NCBI GenBank assembly: GCA_030248215.1
Contig: JASANG010004076.1
Location: forward strand, 1 to 64,000
Reading direction: 5' to 3'
Source: Enoplolaimus lenunculus
Taxonomy: Eukaryota > Nematoda > Enoplea > Enoplida > Thoracostomopsidae
Length of the DNA stretch: 64,000 bases
The translations under genes were made by a program, and so were the position numbers. Each line of letters opens with the position of its first letter. The stretch's first letter is position 1. Shown here piece by piece: positions 1 to 10,575 of this stretch. Below the pieces are notes generated by a model. It saw only the letters and a program-made list of their open reading frames with translations, did not search any database and had not been told where the DNA came from.

Positions 1-736
1 ATAAGTTAAATTTAAACTGGAAGAGGTAGGTTCAGCTTCTGGTTCTTGTTCCTGTACTCCGACGGCTGCAGCCGCTGAAGTACCTGCTATAGGGGACATT
101 GACCTAGGGAGTGGTTCATTCATACTTTCTAAACGTGCCTGTTTAACAATTACCATTGGCGTTCGAGCCCTTTTTCGTTTACTTGGACCTTTAGCCACGT
201 CTTTGCCTTTATCCTTTATCACTCTTTCCACTATTACATCCGATTGTTGTCCTGCTTGATCGTCGGCGTCTTCGTCGATTATCAATCCACCCATATTGTC
301 GGCACCTAAATCCTGCCTAGCAGGCTCCTGAAATTCTGTTTGTGTTTCCGATTCCAAAATATTCGGAACAGGGCCTAATTTCCTTTCTAATTGCAAAATT
401 CTCTTTTCCAATTTCCGTTTATCATCCAATAAATTTAGTAATTCTGTATGATCTCTAACAGAATTTTGCATTGCCTTTGTTAACACCTTCTCAGTACTTA
501 CCTTTTCCTGTTCTAATTTGCAAATTCGAACTTCCTGAATTGCAAATTTCTTAATATATTCTTGCCTCAATTTTTCATCGTTTTCCTTCATCCACTCAGT
601 ATGTATGGAAGCTGCTTGAAGGGTGGACTTTGCTTGTTCGATAGTATCATCCACCATACTGACATATTCCTGATAATAATGAAGCTTTAACATTGCTTCC
701 TTTGCCTCTCGATCCAAATTATTCCTTTGCAATATT
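1..736 (-). CDS. coiled-coil coding stretch at the 3' end of the retrotransposon (runs off left edge)
   Basis: The minus strand stays open from about 736 to the window edge, roughly 245 codons. It begins with a highly charged helical stretch typical of a coiled coil (for example LRQEYIKKFAIQEVRICKLE and DDKRKLEKRILQLERKLG). An acidic patch (IIDEDADDQ) follows, then a basic nuclear-signal-like cluster (SKRKRAR), then an Ala/Ser-rich tail. Codon use and charge pattern match the accessory protein beside it, so I treat it as part of the same element. Its start and its end are unknown. Confidence 0.5.
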
Positions 737-751
737 ACTCCATTCAAGCTT

Positions 752-3238
752 TTAATAGTAGTATGGGAATCCACCTTCTGGAACAAATTTTTCCATAGCG
801 GATTGTACTTCCGCCATTGCTTTTAATTCTTTCTTTTGTATTTCCTCAATCCTATTCTTAATTAAATCCGTAATTGTTACAGATCCACCTGGGGGCGTTA
901 GTTCACGGGTGGTATCGATTCCTGGAGGATATGGAATAAAACTCATCCACGTCGCTCCCTCTGGTACTGTAAATCTACTAGTTGTTTTGGGTCTATAGGA
1001 GACACCGGGCGATGGTTGTATAACTGATAACTTTTCTTGCTCGCCTAAAATAGATGTATTAAATTTCTTACTTATCTGTAATATTTCATATTCCGAAGGC
1101 ACCTGTTGAAAAACATCCTGTTCGATTTCCGTGATTGTTGTGTCTTCCAGTCTTGCACTGGGAGAGATTGTTTCGACAGGGCTTGGGTATGAACTTACTC
1201 CTGAAACCGGTTCTGAAGTACGACTTATTGTAGTCGGTTCTTCAGAAAATTTCTCAACTTCCATTGACTGGACAGCTAACCTATTTGCCAAATCACTGTT
1301 AACATCCGTAATTGATGTTTCCTGAGGTGATTCCGTAGTGTCCATTTGTTGAAACAACGGAACTGTATCTTGCCTTGCAAGCCTTATCTGTTCCTCTGAA
1401 AGAGTTGGCGCTTTTGCCACCTCTTTAGGCACAGTTTCTTTTTGGGGTTGTTCTTTCGGGGGTAACGGAATTGCTGAAATTTCCTGAGGTTGGGGTGGTT
1501 TCATACCAACTACTTCTTCTAATGTTTTTGGTCTATACGGTTTTGGTCCTTTTGGGGGTGGAGGTGGTGGCTCATCTGCCACTGCCTCCTGGGTTTCAAT
1601 TCCACTCTGTCCTGGTCCTGATGGTTTAACAATGAATTGACTAAACCATTCAGACGCTATTCTATGTTGTTCCATAGTCTTTTTCCTTTCCTCTGTTTCC
1701 GGACCAAACATTTCATCACTAATTTCACCTACTATAGGTCTTTCCGGGTCGGCCCATTCCGGAAATCCTAATATGACTTCTTCGTCTTCGGAATCTAAAA
1801 TACCTTGTTTAACTTTACTTTTACCTTTTGATTTCTTTTTAGGTTTCTGGTCATCTTTTTGTTGTTTTCTGAAACCATCCCATCTGACACATTGTCTTGC
1901 CCATTGTGGCCAATGATGCACTGGGTCATTGATCACATCTCTGTCCTTGATTTCTTTGTCCCGTAACGCGTCTTCCCTCCGGATTCTTTCGATACTGGGC
2001 CACACCAATTCCATTCTCATCTTGACATCAGGTATTGTTGTATCTATTGGAATTGGATTCGTGTCCTGAAATAACTGAAAAATGGCCCTCCTACGAGGGA
2101 CCTTTACCTTTTGACTTGCCTGAAATGAATATTCAATTGTCCACAATTTTGTTGCTTCCGTTATAGCATAATTTTCCCAGGCAGCTTTTGTGTTAGCTCC
2201 TGGCATTATGTCAACTTTTATGTCTCTATTGTGGACTTTTCCGAATACTTCGATTGCCTTAAAGAGTTGGAATGGAATATCCGATAAATTTCGCTTTGCA
2301 ATCTTTTCAGGGTCTCGACAAATCATGGCTACAGCTACATCAGCTAGCATGACGTCTAAACTGGCATATCTAATGAACTCCATAAATCGTGTATCATCCG
2401 TATCAACCGTCTGTGGACCTTTTGTCCATTGACGGAGATATCCCATCATGTATTCACCGTATGGAGTTTTTCCTTTATTGTATCCAAAATAAGCGGTTAT
2501 GACATCTCCTAGTCCCGCTTGACCATATGCGTGTTTATGGCAATTTTGTAAATCTAGGGTATTTGAATCGTAGGGAAATTTCTTATTTGGAGGTGCATTT
2601 TTCAAATCGCCATATAACATTTCCCACATATTTCTATCATTATGCACGCTCCACCATAATTTTACAAAATTTTCGTCATGTAATAATTCGGATAGAGACT
2701 TAGGTATCTCTACTCCAAAAGCCTGAACATCGAAAATAAAAATTGCCCCTTCCGTTGGTTTAGAACACCATTCTTCCAGGCAATACGTTTGGTGGCCGTC
2801 AGGGAGAAGTCTAGTATTGGAAGGGTGGGGATTTTCCTTGGGATTTTCTTGGTGTTTTTCTAACATTTTCATATAAGTTTTATATTTTTGCCTTGAAAAA
2901 TTTACTCCTTCAATGTCTAACGCTAAAATATTAGTTCTTAAAGCTCTTATTATTTCTACCGCCGCATCTACCTGATCTTCGTCCGATAAAACTCCAACAT
3001 ACCGTGACTTTCCCCATTCACGCATCAATGTTTGTACTGGAACCCAATATTCTAAAGAGTGACACGGGTGGTTTGCATCGTACATTGGGGATCCATCCGG
3101 CGGCTTTTCAAAAATGTCCGGCCATTGCACTTTTGAGTTTGTTGCTGGCATTATGAAACTAATCAATAGCCGTCCACCATAAAATATATTAGCAATTAAA
3201 CGTTTTGAAAATAACCACTTTGTACGCAATACCACCAA
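752..3238 (-). CDS. accessory protein with DEDD-type 3'-5' exonuclease domain (env position of the retrotransposon)
   Basis: 828 codons, starting 93 bp after the Pol stop on the same strand. A second possible start is Met30 (MPATNSKVQWPD). Residues 100-310 resemble the RNase D / EXD / MUT-7 class of DEDDy exonucleases (Pfam DNA_pol_A_exo1). Motif I is ILALDIEG (104-111), motif II lies around SVHNDRNMW (197-205), a DLQNCHKHAYGQAGLGDV stretch follows, and motif III is YASLDV (291-296). From about 440 on, the protein is charged and Pro/Ser/Thr-rich and looks disordered. I see no signal peptide, fusion peptide or membrane anchor, so it does not look like an envelope protein. In this family, frames in this position are usually expressed from a spliced subgenomic RNA. 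The fold is inferred from motifs; activity cannot be judged from sequence alone. Confidence 0.75.
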   Translation of the reverse strand: MVVLRTKWLFSKRLIANIFYGGRLLISFIMPATNSKVQWPDIFEKPPDGSPMYDANHPCHSLEYWVPVQTLMREWGKSRYVGVLSDEDQVDAAVEIIRALRTNILALDIEGVNFSRQKYKTYMKMLEKHQENPKENPHPSNTRLLPDGHQTYCLEEWCSKPTEGAIFIFDVQAFGVEIPKSLSELLHDENFVKLWWSVHNDRNMWEMLYGDLKNAPPNKKFPYDSNTLDLQNCHKHAYGQAGLGDVITAYFGYNKGKTPYGEYMMGYLRQWTKGPQTVDTDDTRFMEFIRYASLDVMLADVAVAMICRDPEKIAKRNLSDIPFQLFKAIEVFGKVHNRDIKVDIMPGANTKAAWENYAITEATKLWTIEYSFQASQKVKVPRRRAIFQLFQDTNPIPIDTTIPDVKMRMELVWPSIERIRREDALRDKEIKDRDVINDPVHHWPQWARQCVRWDGFRKQQKDDQKPKKKSKGKSKVKQGILDSEDEEVILGFPEWADPERPIVGEISDEMFGPETEERKKTMEQHRIASEWFSQFIVKPSGPGQSGIETQEAVADEPPPPPPKGPKPYRPKTLEEVVGMKPPQPQEISAIPLPPKEQPQKETVPKEVAKAPTLSEEQIRLARQDTVPLFQQMDTTESPQETSITDVNSDLANRLAVQSMEVEKFSEEPTTISRTSEPVSGVSSYPSPVETISPSARLEDTTITEIEQDVFQQVPSEYEILQISKKFNTSILGEQEKLSVIQPSPGVSYRPKTTSRFTVPEGATWMSFIPYPPGIDTTRELTPPGGSVTITDLIKNRIEEIQKKELKAMAEVQSAMEKFVPEGGFPYYY

Positions 3239-3331
3239 TACTATATAATAGTTACTAAATTCTTTTAAAGAATTTTTTAATTTGTTAATACTAATACTAA
3301 CATCTATAACAATTACAAAGCCTCCATGTAG

Positions 3332-6300
3332 TCATAAGCTACCTTGGGCTTGTAAACACTGGGGACAATACCACAAGGCTTGTGCTGGTTCGTCTATAAG
3401 ACCAACACAGGTAAAATGAAACCATGATAGGCATAAGTCACATTGAATCCAATCTATGACCAAATCCGTTTGTAAATCAGTAGAATAGGAACCCTTGCAA
3501 ATTTGACAATCCGCATCTTCCGATTCCTTATTTGAAATTCCGGCCCTTAATTTTGTTTCATATGCTAAATAATCTTCAATAGAGCCTCCAAAATGTTTAA
3601 CTAAAGCTTGATTATACCAAGAGTCAGCTCGTGTTGCCGATCCTAGGTATTGTAATTTTAAATTAGATCCGTCAACCGCTTTTACCCGGTATAATCTTTC
3701 AAATTCAGAATGAAATTTGTTAGAAATTCTCTTAGGATCTATTTTATCCTTTCTTTTCATAACCACAATATCACCAGGTAAAAATTCCCTTACTTTAGCC
3801 CTTTTATCATAATAGGACTTATATTTGGTTTGGGAATGCAAAATTTGTTTTGCAGTATTTTCCCATGCCTGTGATAAATCCTGCAGCAGCCGAGCACTAT
3901 AACCTGCCGGTTCTGTTGCCTTTAGGGTTGACATTAAAGCATTTTCACCTGGGAGATCAGGATCCCTGCCATGCATCAAAAAGAATGGTGTTTGTCCAGT
4001 TGACGCATGAACAGTGGTTCTATATGCAAAAAGGGCGGGTGCTAAATATGTATCCCATTTTCTAGGTTCTAATTCAATTAAGGGTTTCAATATTTTCATA
4101 AGGGTTTGATTCCAACGCTCTATTAAGCCATTGGCCTGGTGATGATAAGGCGTTGAATACGTAAGTCTAATTCCTAATTGAGCCATTTCCATCTTATATA
4201 GTTCAGATACAAATGCCGGTCCTTGATCTGATAGAATAACACGGGGAACACCATGTGCGGGAATAATCTTATCAGTTATAAGTTGTATTATTGTTTGTGC
4301 CGTCTGATTAGACGTTGCAAACGCTTCGGGCCACTTAGTGAAATAATCCATAAAACACACTATATACTTATTTCCGATTTCCGATTCTGGTAATGGACCT
4401 ATAACATCTACTCCAATCATGTGGAAAGGAGAGACGGCTGCAATAGGTTCCATGGTACAGGGAATACACTTATCTATGAAGCTTTGCAAATCTTTGACCA
4501 TTGTAGGCCAATAGAATTTCCTTTGCAATTTTCCTAAAACCCTATCAAACGATAAATGACCACCATACTTAGAAGTATGGGCTTGCTCCATTAAAGGAGT
4601 TCTAAATAATATAGGTACTGCTAGTCTAAATTCCAATGCATCCGATTTTACAGGTTTTGATCGGCGTCGTGCGTGATACAAAACCTCCTTGTAAATTACA
4701 AAATTATTTTCATTTTCCATAACCCATTTCTTTATTTCCGGAGCTTGACTTTCTAAAATATTTTCACCCTCTAAATACTTAATCATAGGGCCAAAATATA
4801 TATCTTCAATTTGAGCACTTACTAATTGTTCCTTATCCCATGGAGATTCAATCTCGAAATAGGTGGAGAAACAATCGACATCGGAGGATTCTTTATCGGA
4901 AGTGGATGGAGGAGATGGAATGAATTCTTCGTCAGCAGATGGAATAACTTGAGCTATCACCGCATTTAACGAATTTTCTTTGCAAAAGATTTGTTCGCGC
5001 AACTGTAGCCGTTCTTCCATCGGTTCAGTTTCCGCTCCAATTTCGTTAGGAGTGTCATCCAATATTGGCGGGCGGGATAGGGCATCTGCGTTGTTGTGCT
5101 TTTTACCTGGTTTGTATATTATATCAAACTCGAATTCTTGTAGTTTAAGGGCAAAACGCATCAATCGGGGAGTTAAGACGTCCAGGGATCGGATTTTGGT
5201 TAAAATTTGGGTTAAAGGTGCATGATCGGTGATTACGGTGGTTCTGTTTCCAAGGAGATAGGGTCTAAATTTCATAAAAGCACTTACCACGGCCAAACAT
5301 TCTTTTTCCGTGACGGCATACCGGCTTTCAGCTGGAGTAAATTTACGGCTGCCGTAATGGATGGGGTGTTCCATACCGTCATCACCAATTTGTGCTAAAA
5401 CAAATCCAACACCTCTGTCACTAGCATCAGTAGACAAGATAAAAGGTTTACTATGATCAGGGTATACTAAAATTGGGGATTCAGTGAGCTTTTTCTTAAG
5501 TAATTCAAATGCCGCTTGACATTTTTCATCCCATCTATCCTTAATACTTTTACCTTTTTGATTTCCTTGAACCAAATCATATAAAGGTGCGGCTATTATG
5601 CCGTATCCTTGTACAAATTGCCTATAATATCCAGTTAAACCTAAAAAAGAACGGAGTTCTGTTACCGTGGTCGGTACTCGACATTCTCTCACCTGTTGAA
5701 CTTTTTCACTTGTAGGCCTTATACCTCCATTTGAAACTACATGTCCTAAAAAGTGTACTTCTGTTTTAACAAAATCACATTTTTTACCTTGAACTGTTAA
5801 TCCTGCTGCCCTTAATTTTCCAAAAACTCTTTCTAGGTCCAATAGATGTTGCGTAAACGATTTTGAAAACACAATGATATCATCCAGATAGCATAGGCAA
5901 ATTTCCATAAGCAATCCGGAAAACACCATTTGCATCATTCGCTGAAAAGTAGCGGGGGCATTCGTCAATCCGAACGGCATGACTTTAAATTCATGCAGTC
6001 CTTCATGGCTAATGAACGCAGTTTTTTCAATATCCTCTGGGTCCATTTCAATCTGCCAATATCCTGATTGGAGATCTATTGTGGTAAAATATTTTGATCC
6101 TCTTAACGCGTCGATCGTTTCGTCGATACGTGGGAGAGGGAAACTATCTTTCTTGGTAACATCATTTAACTGGCGGTAATCGACGCAAAAACGTAGAGTA
6201 CCGTCTTTTTTCTTAACTAGTACAACAGGGGAAGCCCAGGGACTTTTTGAAGGCTGAACTATACCTTGTTCTAACATTTCGTTTATATGTTCCGTTATTA

Positions 6301-9300
6301 ATTGACGTCGGGAAAATGCAGCCCTTCTAGCTTTTTGTTGTATAGGGTTACGGGTTTGGACCTCTATTTTGTGTTTTACCATTCCCGTAGCTCCTAAAGG
6401 TTTCTTTTCTGCTCCAAAACAGTCCGTATTCATATATATCAGAGCTTTCAATAGCTGCAGTTGTTGTGGTTGCAAATTAGTTTCTGTTAACTTTACACCT
6501 TCAGGGAGGGGAATTTCTGCCAAATGGGAAGTTTGCTGTAGTAACCAATCACAAAATTGTTTCAAATCCTGTGCTTGTTTAAGTTGCTTCGTAATCTTAA
6601 CTGTATTAATTTGGGAAGTGTTAACATTTGTTGTTAAATCTTCCCTCCGTTTATTTTCCTTACTGTCCAATGTTTCCGGTAAGTCTTTGGGGTCAAAGAT
6701 GTTTGTAATAACTTCGCCCGTATCGACACTTGCAATATCTTCTCCTTTAAGCAGCGCAACAGGCCGAGCATCAAAGTTGGAAACTGGAAGATAAACACAG
6801 CCTTCTTGAGTTCGCGCAATTGTATTTGGAACCAAAATGGACTCAGACAACTTGCTTGCTAGGCCTTTTGGTTCAGTTACCACTGCTTCTTGATGCTTTA
6901 ATTCGTCCGGTAAACAGCATCGCACTAATTTAGTAGTATTAGGCGGTATTCGTACTGACGTTGCTACTCGGCAAATGTTTACAATTCGCATATTTGGGCT
7001 TTGTATTGTTGCTAACGTTATATCTTGATCACACGTCTGGGTATATTCATGCTTAGAATCCCCCTTCGACGCTGATCTTAAGTCAGTGTCGTTTTCTGAC
7101 AATGCAATTTTTAACGTACCTCTTTTTGTTTCTCCTTGATATTGAAATGACGGTGGCAATTGGTTTTTACAATTTGCGTTCGAACATTTTGAATATGCAG
7201 TCATTTTGATACCCAATGGACCTTTAGGTTCCATAGGTTTATTTTCAAGATCCTTGCAATTTTCGTCATCGCCTGAACATATTCCCATAGGTTTTCGACG
7301 AACCGGTGGACTGTAATGTTTTCCAATTAAACGTGCCTTTTCAACCTTTTCAGCTAAGGTTTCGACAACGGGTTTCTGAATGAGATTGTATCCCAAACGT
7401 TCCGGTAATTTGTTTTCGATATATTCCAGCGTAGTTTCTCTAGGGCCGATTATTTGCTTAACTTTCCAGGATGTAATTGTTTTCCGGTTAACACTAACGG
7501 TTGAGTTGAAATAATTTATGACAACACCGAAGTCCGTTAGTACATCGTCGCCCAAAATTATTGCAGCCTGCATTCGAGGTATTACATGCAGTGCAACCAT
7601 TTTCGTGCAGTCTCCAATTGTTAAACTGTAATTTATACATCCTTCGCTGGTTTGAGACGACAAATTATCAAATGTCCGGCAAACCACATTTTGGGAGGTA
7701 TCCAGGGGTATTTTGTCTTTGAAAAACATTCGGTAAACTTCAGAATGTATTAACGAGACTTCCGCTCCCGTATCAACCATTGCCGTAACCATAAAGGAAC
7801 ATAAGTTGACTTCGATATTAACACCGGTAGCTTTGACAGACTTGGGGTTAATGGTAGCAATCATTTTGGGGTTGTGCTGAATAGAGATGGGACCGGGAGT
7901 TTCTTCATGCATTCTACGGACACGGATACCCGATAGGTTATTGGCCAAGGAGTCGTTCACTGGATAATTGTCCATAGGCTTTGCAACCATTGCAGCAGTG
8001 TTTGGACCTGGTTTATTGTTATTCTGATTATTTTGTGGTGTAAATGTGGTCTTACTTTGTTGTGGGGCTTGGGGTCTTTTCAGAATTTGTGTGTTAACCT
8101 TATTCTTAGGGTTTAAATAACACTCTTGTACCAAATGATTAGTACGACCACAGAATGCACAGGGCATAACATCTGGGTCCTGACTCATTTGAATCATGCT
8201 TTCTTCCCGTTGTAAATTAATTAACGGTTGTGGCTTTGAAGCCATACCCGTTGTTGGATTCTGTCTTTGGGCCTTATTAGGACAATTTCTAGACATGTGA
8301 CCTTGTTGTTCACAAAAGAAACAAGAGCCACTGTCTCTAAGTGCTTGTAATCTCTGGGCGTTTCCGGGATTATTCTGAAAAGATTTCTGGTTATTAGTAT
8401 TCGGATTTAGGGTATTCTGTGTTTGGTTTCTGGGAATTATAGTCGATTGACTCGTATTGGGTTGCTGTTGCCTAGGAACTCTAGCGGAATTAGACTCCGT
8501 CCGAGTTTGCAACTTGCCATCAGGCTTATTATTATTATTATTTGATGGACTATTCTTAACTTTCGTTAATGTGCCATCTGCTATTAACTGTCGTTGTAGC
8601 TTTTCAGCCCTGTTACGGAGTACTTCAAAATCAAAAGGCTCCGTTACTCCTAGTTGTAATCTCCATTTTAACTCATGGACTGAATTGTTAACAAAAGTTT
8701 GGCACAAAAGTTCCCTTGCCTCGAAAGTATTTGCAAATTGAGGTTCTAAATTTCGGACCCAATAAGCATGTAATTCGTCGGCAAAATCTTCCACAGATCC
8801 TTCCTGAACAATTCGCTGGAAAGTAGCCATGCGACTTGACAGGTCTGTGGTTTCCGCGAACCTTTTATGAAATAAATCTATTAATGAAATAAATTCTTCC
8901 GGTTCAAAAGCGTCATGCCTTTTATCCTCCAGAAAATCAAGATATTTTTCTGCGGATTTTTTAAGGCTTGACCGAAATATTTTCATTTTTGTCTCATTGT
9001 CCGAAATTTTAGCCGACTTCATAGTTCGACTAAATTTGCGGAAATACGTGCCGAAATCGGATTCGCCATCGTATGATGGTACAGTAGGGGGTTTTTCTGG
9101 CATCTTAACTATTATTTGGGTTGGAGTGTCCCTTAATTTGGTCCTTTCAACAATGATACTTCGACTTCCTCTGTCGGATGAATCACTAGGAGAAAAATCT
9201 TTCCTGTGATTCCGTTTAGGTTGGGCATTCGGGATTGATGTTGACGAACAGCTTTCTTGTCTTTTCGGAAACATCCAAGTTTTAACCGTTTCCTTAAATA

Positions 9301-10405
9301 ATTCCGGACTTCGTGCTTCTGGGGGATCATCTTGGGGATTCCAATTATCTGCTTTTTCTATTAGTGTTTGTTGATATAATAATAATTGTTGTGGATTTAA
9401 TGTTAATAAAAGTTGTTGTTCAGGTGTCTTACCATGAGCTGAATTCATGTTTATAGGTGCATTAACTTCTACGTTTGCAATTACGGATGGATTTTCAGGA
9501 ACTGAAGGGCTTATAGGGTGAAACGCCGAAGTTTTAGGTACCGTTTCAGGTATAGGAACATTTAACATATCAGGATTAATACATCCAGTATTAGGATTCA
9601 AAACACCATTTGCGGGTTGTACAATATTTCTCGAATTTTGGGGATAATATTGCACATTAACTCTGTTAGGAATTTGCGAAATATTTTGTGCATAACTACA
9701 TGTCGGTTGCACAACTGTTTGAGGTACACTCGGAAAAGCGACTACATTATAGCCTGAATAATTATGTGTACCTGAAATTGCTGAGGAATATGGGTATGCT
9801 AATGTGGGTACTATCGGATGGACAATTTGTCCAGCCGGTGTCCCTATCTGTGTTACATTTGTATTTAACTGTGGCATATTAGCTATGTTACTCTGATTAT
9901 ACAAATGCTGCTGTCCTTCAGTTGTTATTGCTAACTGTTGCATATTTGCTGTCATACATGTTACTACTGTTGCAACATTTGAGGGCAAAGAATTTGTTTT
10001 TACTGGTACTAAAACATACGGGTCTGTATCTATAGTTATGCTTTTTGTAGCTAGCGGATTTTGTGTATCTGATGCTACATTACTTGTGTTCGGATCTGCA
10101 CTCTCCTGATCACCTACAACATTAAGTGTGTTTGTGGCTACAGGTTCTTGGAACGGGGTAATGGGTGCTGAAATGTGTATATCCGGTGATGGTTCCATAA
10201 TTCCTTGAGGGCTCGTCAATAGGGTTGAGTTCTGGGGCGACGCAGTTCGGATCGTAACTCGGGACGGGGAACGTTGTTGGGTTTGTAGTGCATTCTGGTA
10301 CTGTCGTAAGGCATTCCTGGTAACCATCTGATTCGGGAGACTGTCAGGATGTCCATAATACTGGGGGGATGGCGGAACTCGAGGATGTTGCGGGGTCCGA
10401 TACAT
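3332..10405 (-). CDS. Gag-Pol polyprotein of a Ty3/gypsy retrotransposon with C-terminal PHD finger
   Basis: A single frame of 2,357 codons. The first 400 residues or so are rich in Pro, Asn and Gln. A gypsy-type Gag core follows at about 440-600 (YDGESDFGTYFRKFSR). Two zinc knuckles come next, the first CFFCEQQGHMSRNC near 693 and the second CAFCGRTNHLVQEC. The aspartic protease has MVDTGAEVSLIH near 875. Reverse transcriptase spans about 1,390-1,560 with YLDDIIVFS near 1,507. RNase H starts near 1,650 (STDASDRGVG). Integrase has its HHCC zinc region near 1,945 and its DDE core near 1,998, 2,058 and 2,093. The last 60 residues form a C4HC3 PHD-type finger (CQIC, CDLC, HFTC, CPQC) at about 2,298-2,350. 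Gag and Pol share one frame, so they would be made as one polyprotein. The frame looks whole. Confidence 0.93.
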   Translation of the reverse strand: MYRTPQHPRVPPSPQYYGHPDSLPNQMVTRNALRQYQNALQTQQRSPSRVTIRTASPQNSTLLTSPQGIMEPSPDIHISAPITPFQEPVATNTLNVVGDQESADPNTSNVASDTQNPLATKSITIDTDPYVLVPVKTNSLPSNVATVVTCMTANMQQLAITTEGQQHLYNQSNIANMPQLNTNVTQIGTPAGQIVHPIVPTLAYPYSSAISGTHNYSGYNVVAFPSVPQTVVQPTCSYAQNISQIPNRVNVQYYPQNSRNIVQPANGVLNPNTGCINPDMLNVPIPETVPKTSAFHPISPSVPENPSVIANVEVNAPINMNSAHGKTPEQQLLLTLNPQQLLLYQQTLIEKADNWNPQDDPPEARSPELFKETVKTWMFPKRQESCSSTSIPNAQPKRNHRKDFSPSDSSDRGSRSIIVERTKLRDTPTQIIVKMPEKPPTVPSYDGESDFGTYFRKFSRTMKSAKISDNETKMKIFRSSLKKSAEKYLDFLEDKRHDAFEPEEFISLIDLFHKRFAETTDLSSRMATFQRIVQEGSVEDFADELHAYWVRNLEPQFANTFEARELLCQTFVNNSVHELKWRLQLGVTEPFDFEVLRNRAEKLQRQLIADGTLTKVKNSPSNNNNNKPDGKLQTRTESNSARVPRQQQPNTSQSTIIPRNQTQNTLNPNTNNQKSFQNNPGNAQRLQALRDSGSCFFCEQQGHMSRNCPNKAQRQNPTTGMASKPQPLINLQREESMIQMSQDPDVMPCAFCGRTNHLVQECYLNPKNKVNTQILKRPQAPQQSKTTFTPQNNQNNNKPGPNTAAMVAKPMDNYPVNDSLANNLSGIRVRRMHEETPGPISIQHNPKMIATINPKSVKATGVNIEVNLCSFMVTAMVDTGAEVSLIHSEVYRMFFKDKIPLDTSQNVVCRTFDNLSSQTSEGCINYSLTIGDCTKMVALHVIPRMQAAIILGDDVLTDFGVVINYFNSTVSVNRKTITSWKVKQIIGPRETTLEYIENKLPERLGYNLIQKPVVETLAEKVEKARLIGKHYSPPVRRKPMGICSGDDENCKDLENKPMEPKGPLGIKMTAYSKCSNANCKNQLPPSFQYQGETKRGTLKIALSENDTDLRSASKGDSKHEYTQTCDQDITLATIQSPNMRIVNICRVATSVRIPPNTTKLVRCCLPDELKHQEAVVTEPKGLASKLSESILVPNTIARTQEGCVYLPVSNFDARPVALLKGEDIASVDTGEVITNIFDPKDLPETLDSKENKRREDLTTNVNTSQINTVKITKQLKQAQDLKQFCDWLLQQTSHLAEIPLPEGVKLTETNLQPQQLQLLKALIYMNTDCFGAEKKPLGATGMVKHKIEVQTRNPIQQKARRAAFSRRQLITEHINEMLEQGIVQPSKSPWASPVVLVKKKDGTLRFCVDYRQLNDVTKKDSFPLPRIDETIDALRGSKYFTTIDLQSGYWQIEMDPEDIEKTAFISHEGLHEFKVMPFGLTNAPATFQRMMQMVFSGLLMEICLCYLDDIIVFSKSFTQHLLDLERVFGKLRAAGLTVQGKKCDFVKTEVHFLGHVVSNGGIRPTSEKVQQVRECRVPTTVTELRSFLGLTGYYRQFVQGYGIIAAPLYDLVQGNQKGKSIKDRWDEKCQAAFELLKKKLTESPILVYPDHSKPFILSTDASDRGVGFVLAQIGDDGMEHPIHYGSRKFTPAESRYAVTEKECLAVVSAFMKFRPYLLGNRTTVITDHAPLTQILTKIRSLDVLTPRLMRFALKLQEFEFDIIYKPGKKHNNADALSRPPILDDTPNEIGAETEPMEERLQLREQIFCKENSLNAVIAQVIPSADEEFIPSPPSTSDKESSDVDCFSTYFEIESPWDKEQLVSAQIEDIYFGPMIKYLEGENILESQAPEIKKWVMENENNFVIYKEVLYHARRRSKPVKSDALEFRLAVPILFRTPLMEQAHTSKYGGHLSFDRVLGKLQRKFYWPTMVKDLQSFIDKCIPCTMEPIAAVSPFHMIGVDVIGPLPESEIGNKYIVCFMDYFTKWPEAFATSNQTAQTIIQLITDKIIPAHGVPRVILSDQGPAFVSELYKMEMAQLGIRLTYSTPYHHQANGLIERWNQTLMKILKPLIELEPRKWDTYLAPALFAYRTTVHASTGQTPFFLMHGRDPDLPGENALMSTLKATEPAGYSARLLQDLSQAWENTAKQILHSQTKYKSYYDKRAKVREFLPGDIVVMKRKDKIDPKRISNKFHSEFERLYRVKAVDGSNLKLQYLGSATRADSWYNQALVKHFGGSIEDYLAYETKLRAGISNKESEDADCQICKGSYSTDLQTDLVIDWIQCDLCLSWFHFTCVGLIDEPAQALWYCPQCLQAQGSL

Positions 10406-10564
10406 GACGAATATACTAGGCTGGGTATTTCTGAAAACTGGGGGACAATAAAATTCTGCACACTTACAATCTTGACTTTATCCTTTAGTCTTTGTCACCT
10501 TTATCCTTTATCCTTTTCCGTTCGAATCTAGCGTCACAATTGATCACGCCAGAATTGAAGCCAT

Positions 10565-10575
10565 CGTGGTCACCA
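10565..10575 (-). promoter_or_regulatory. primer binding site, probably for tRNA-Arg
   Basis: The minus strand reads TGGTGACCACG immediately inside the LTR. It would pair with a tRNA 3' end CGUGGUC-A-CCA, whose 5' acceptor strand would be GACCACG. That is the start of a common animal tRNA-Arg. The complementarity and the zero-base spacing to the LTR end are seen in the sequence; the tRNA identity is from memory. Confidence 0.5.

Noticed and set aside
752-3238. Envelope gene after pol
   Set aside because: The position fits, but no signal peptide, cleavage site or membrane anchor is visible; the exonuclease motifs explain the frame better.
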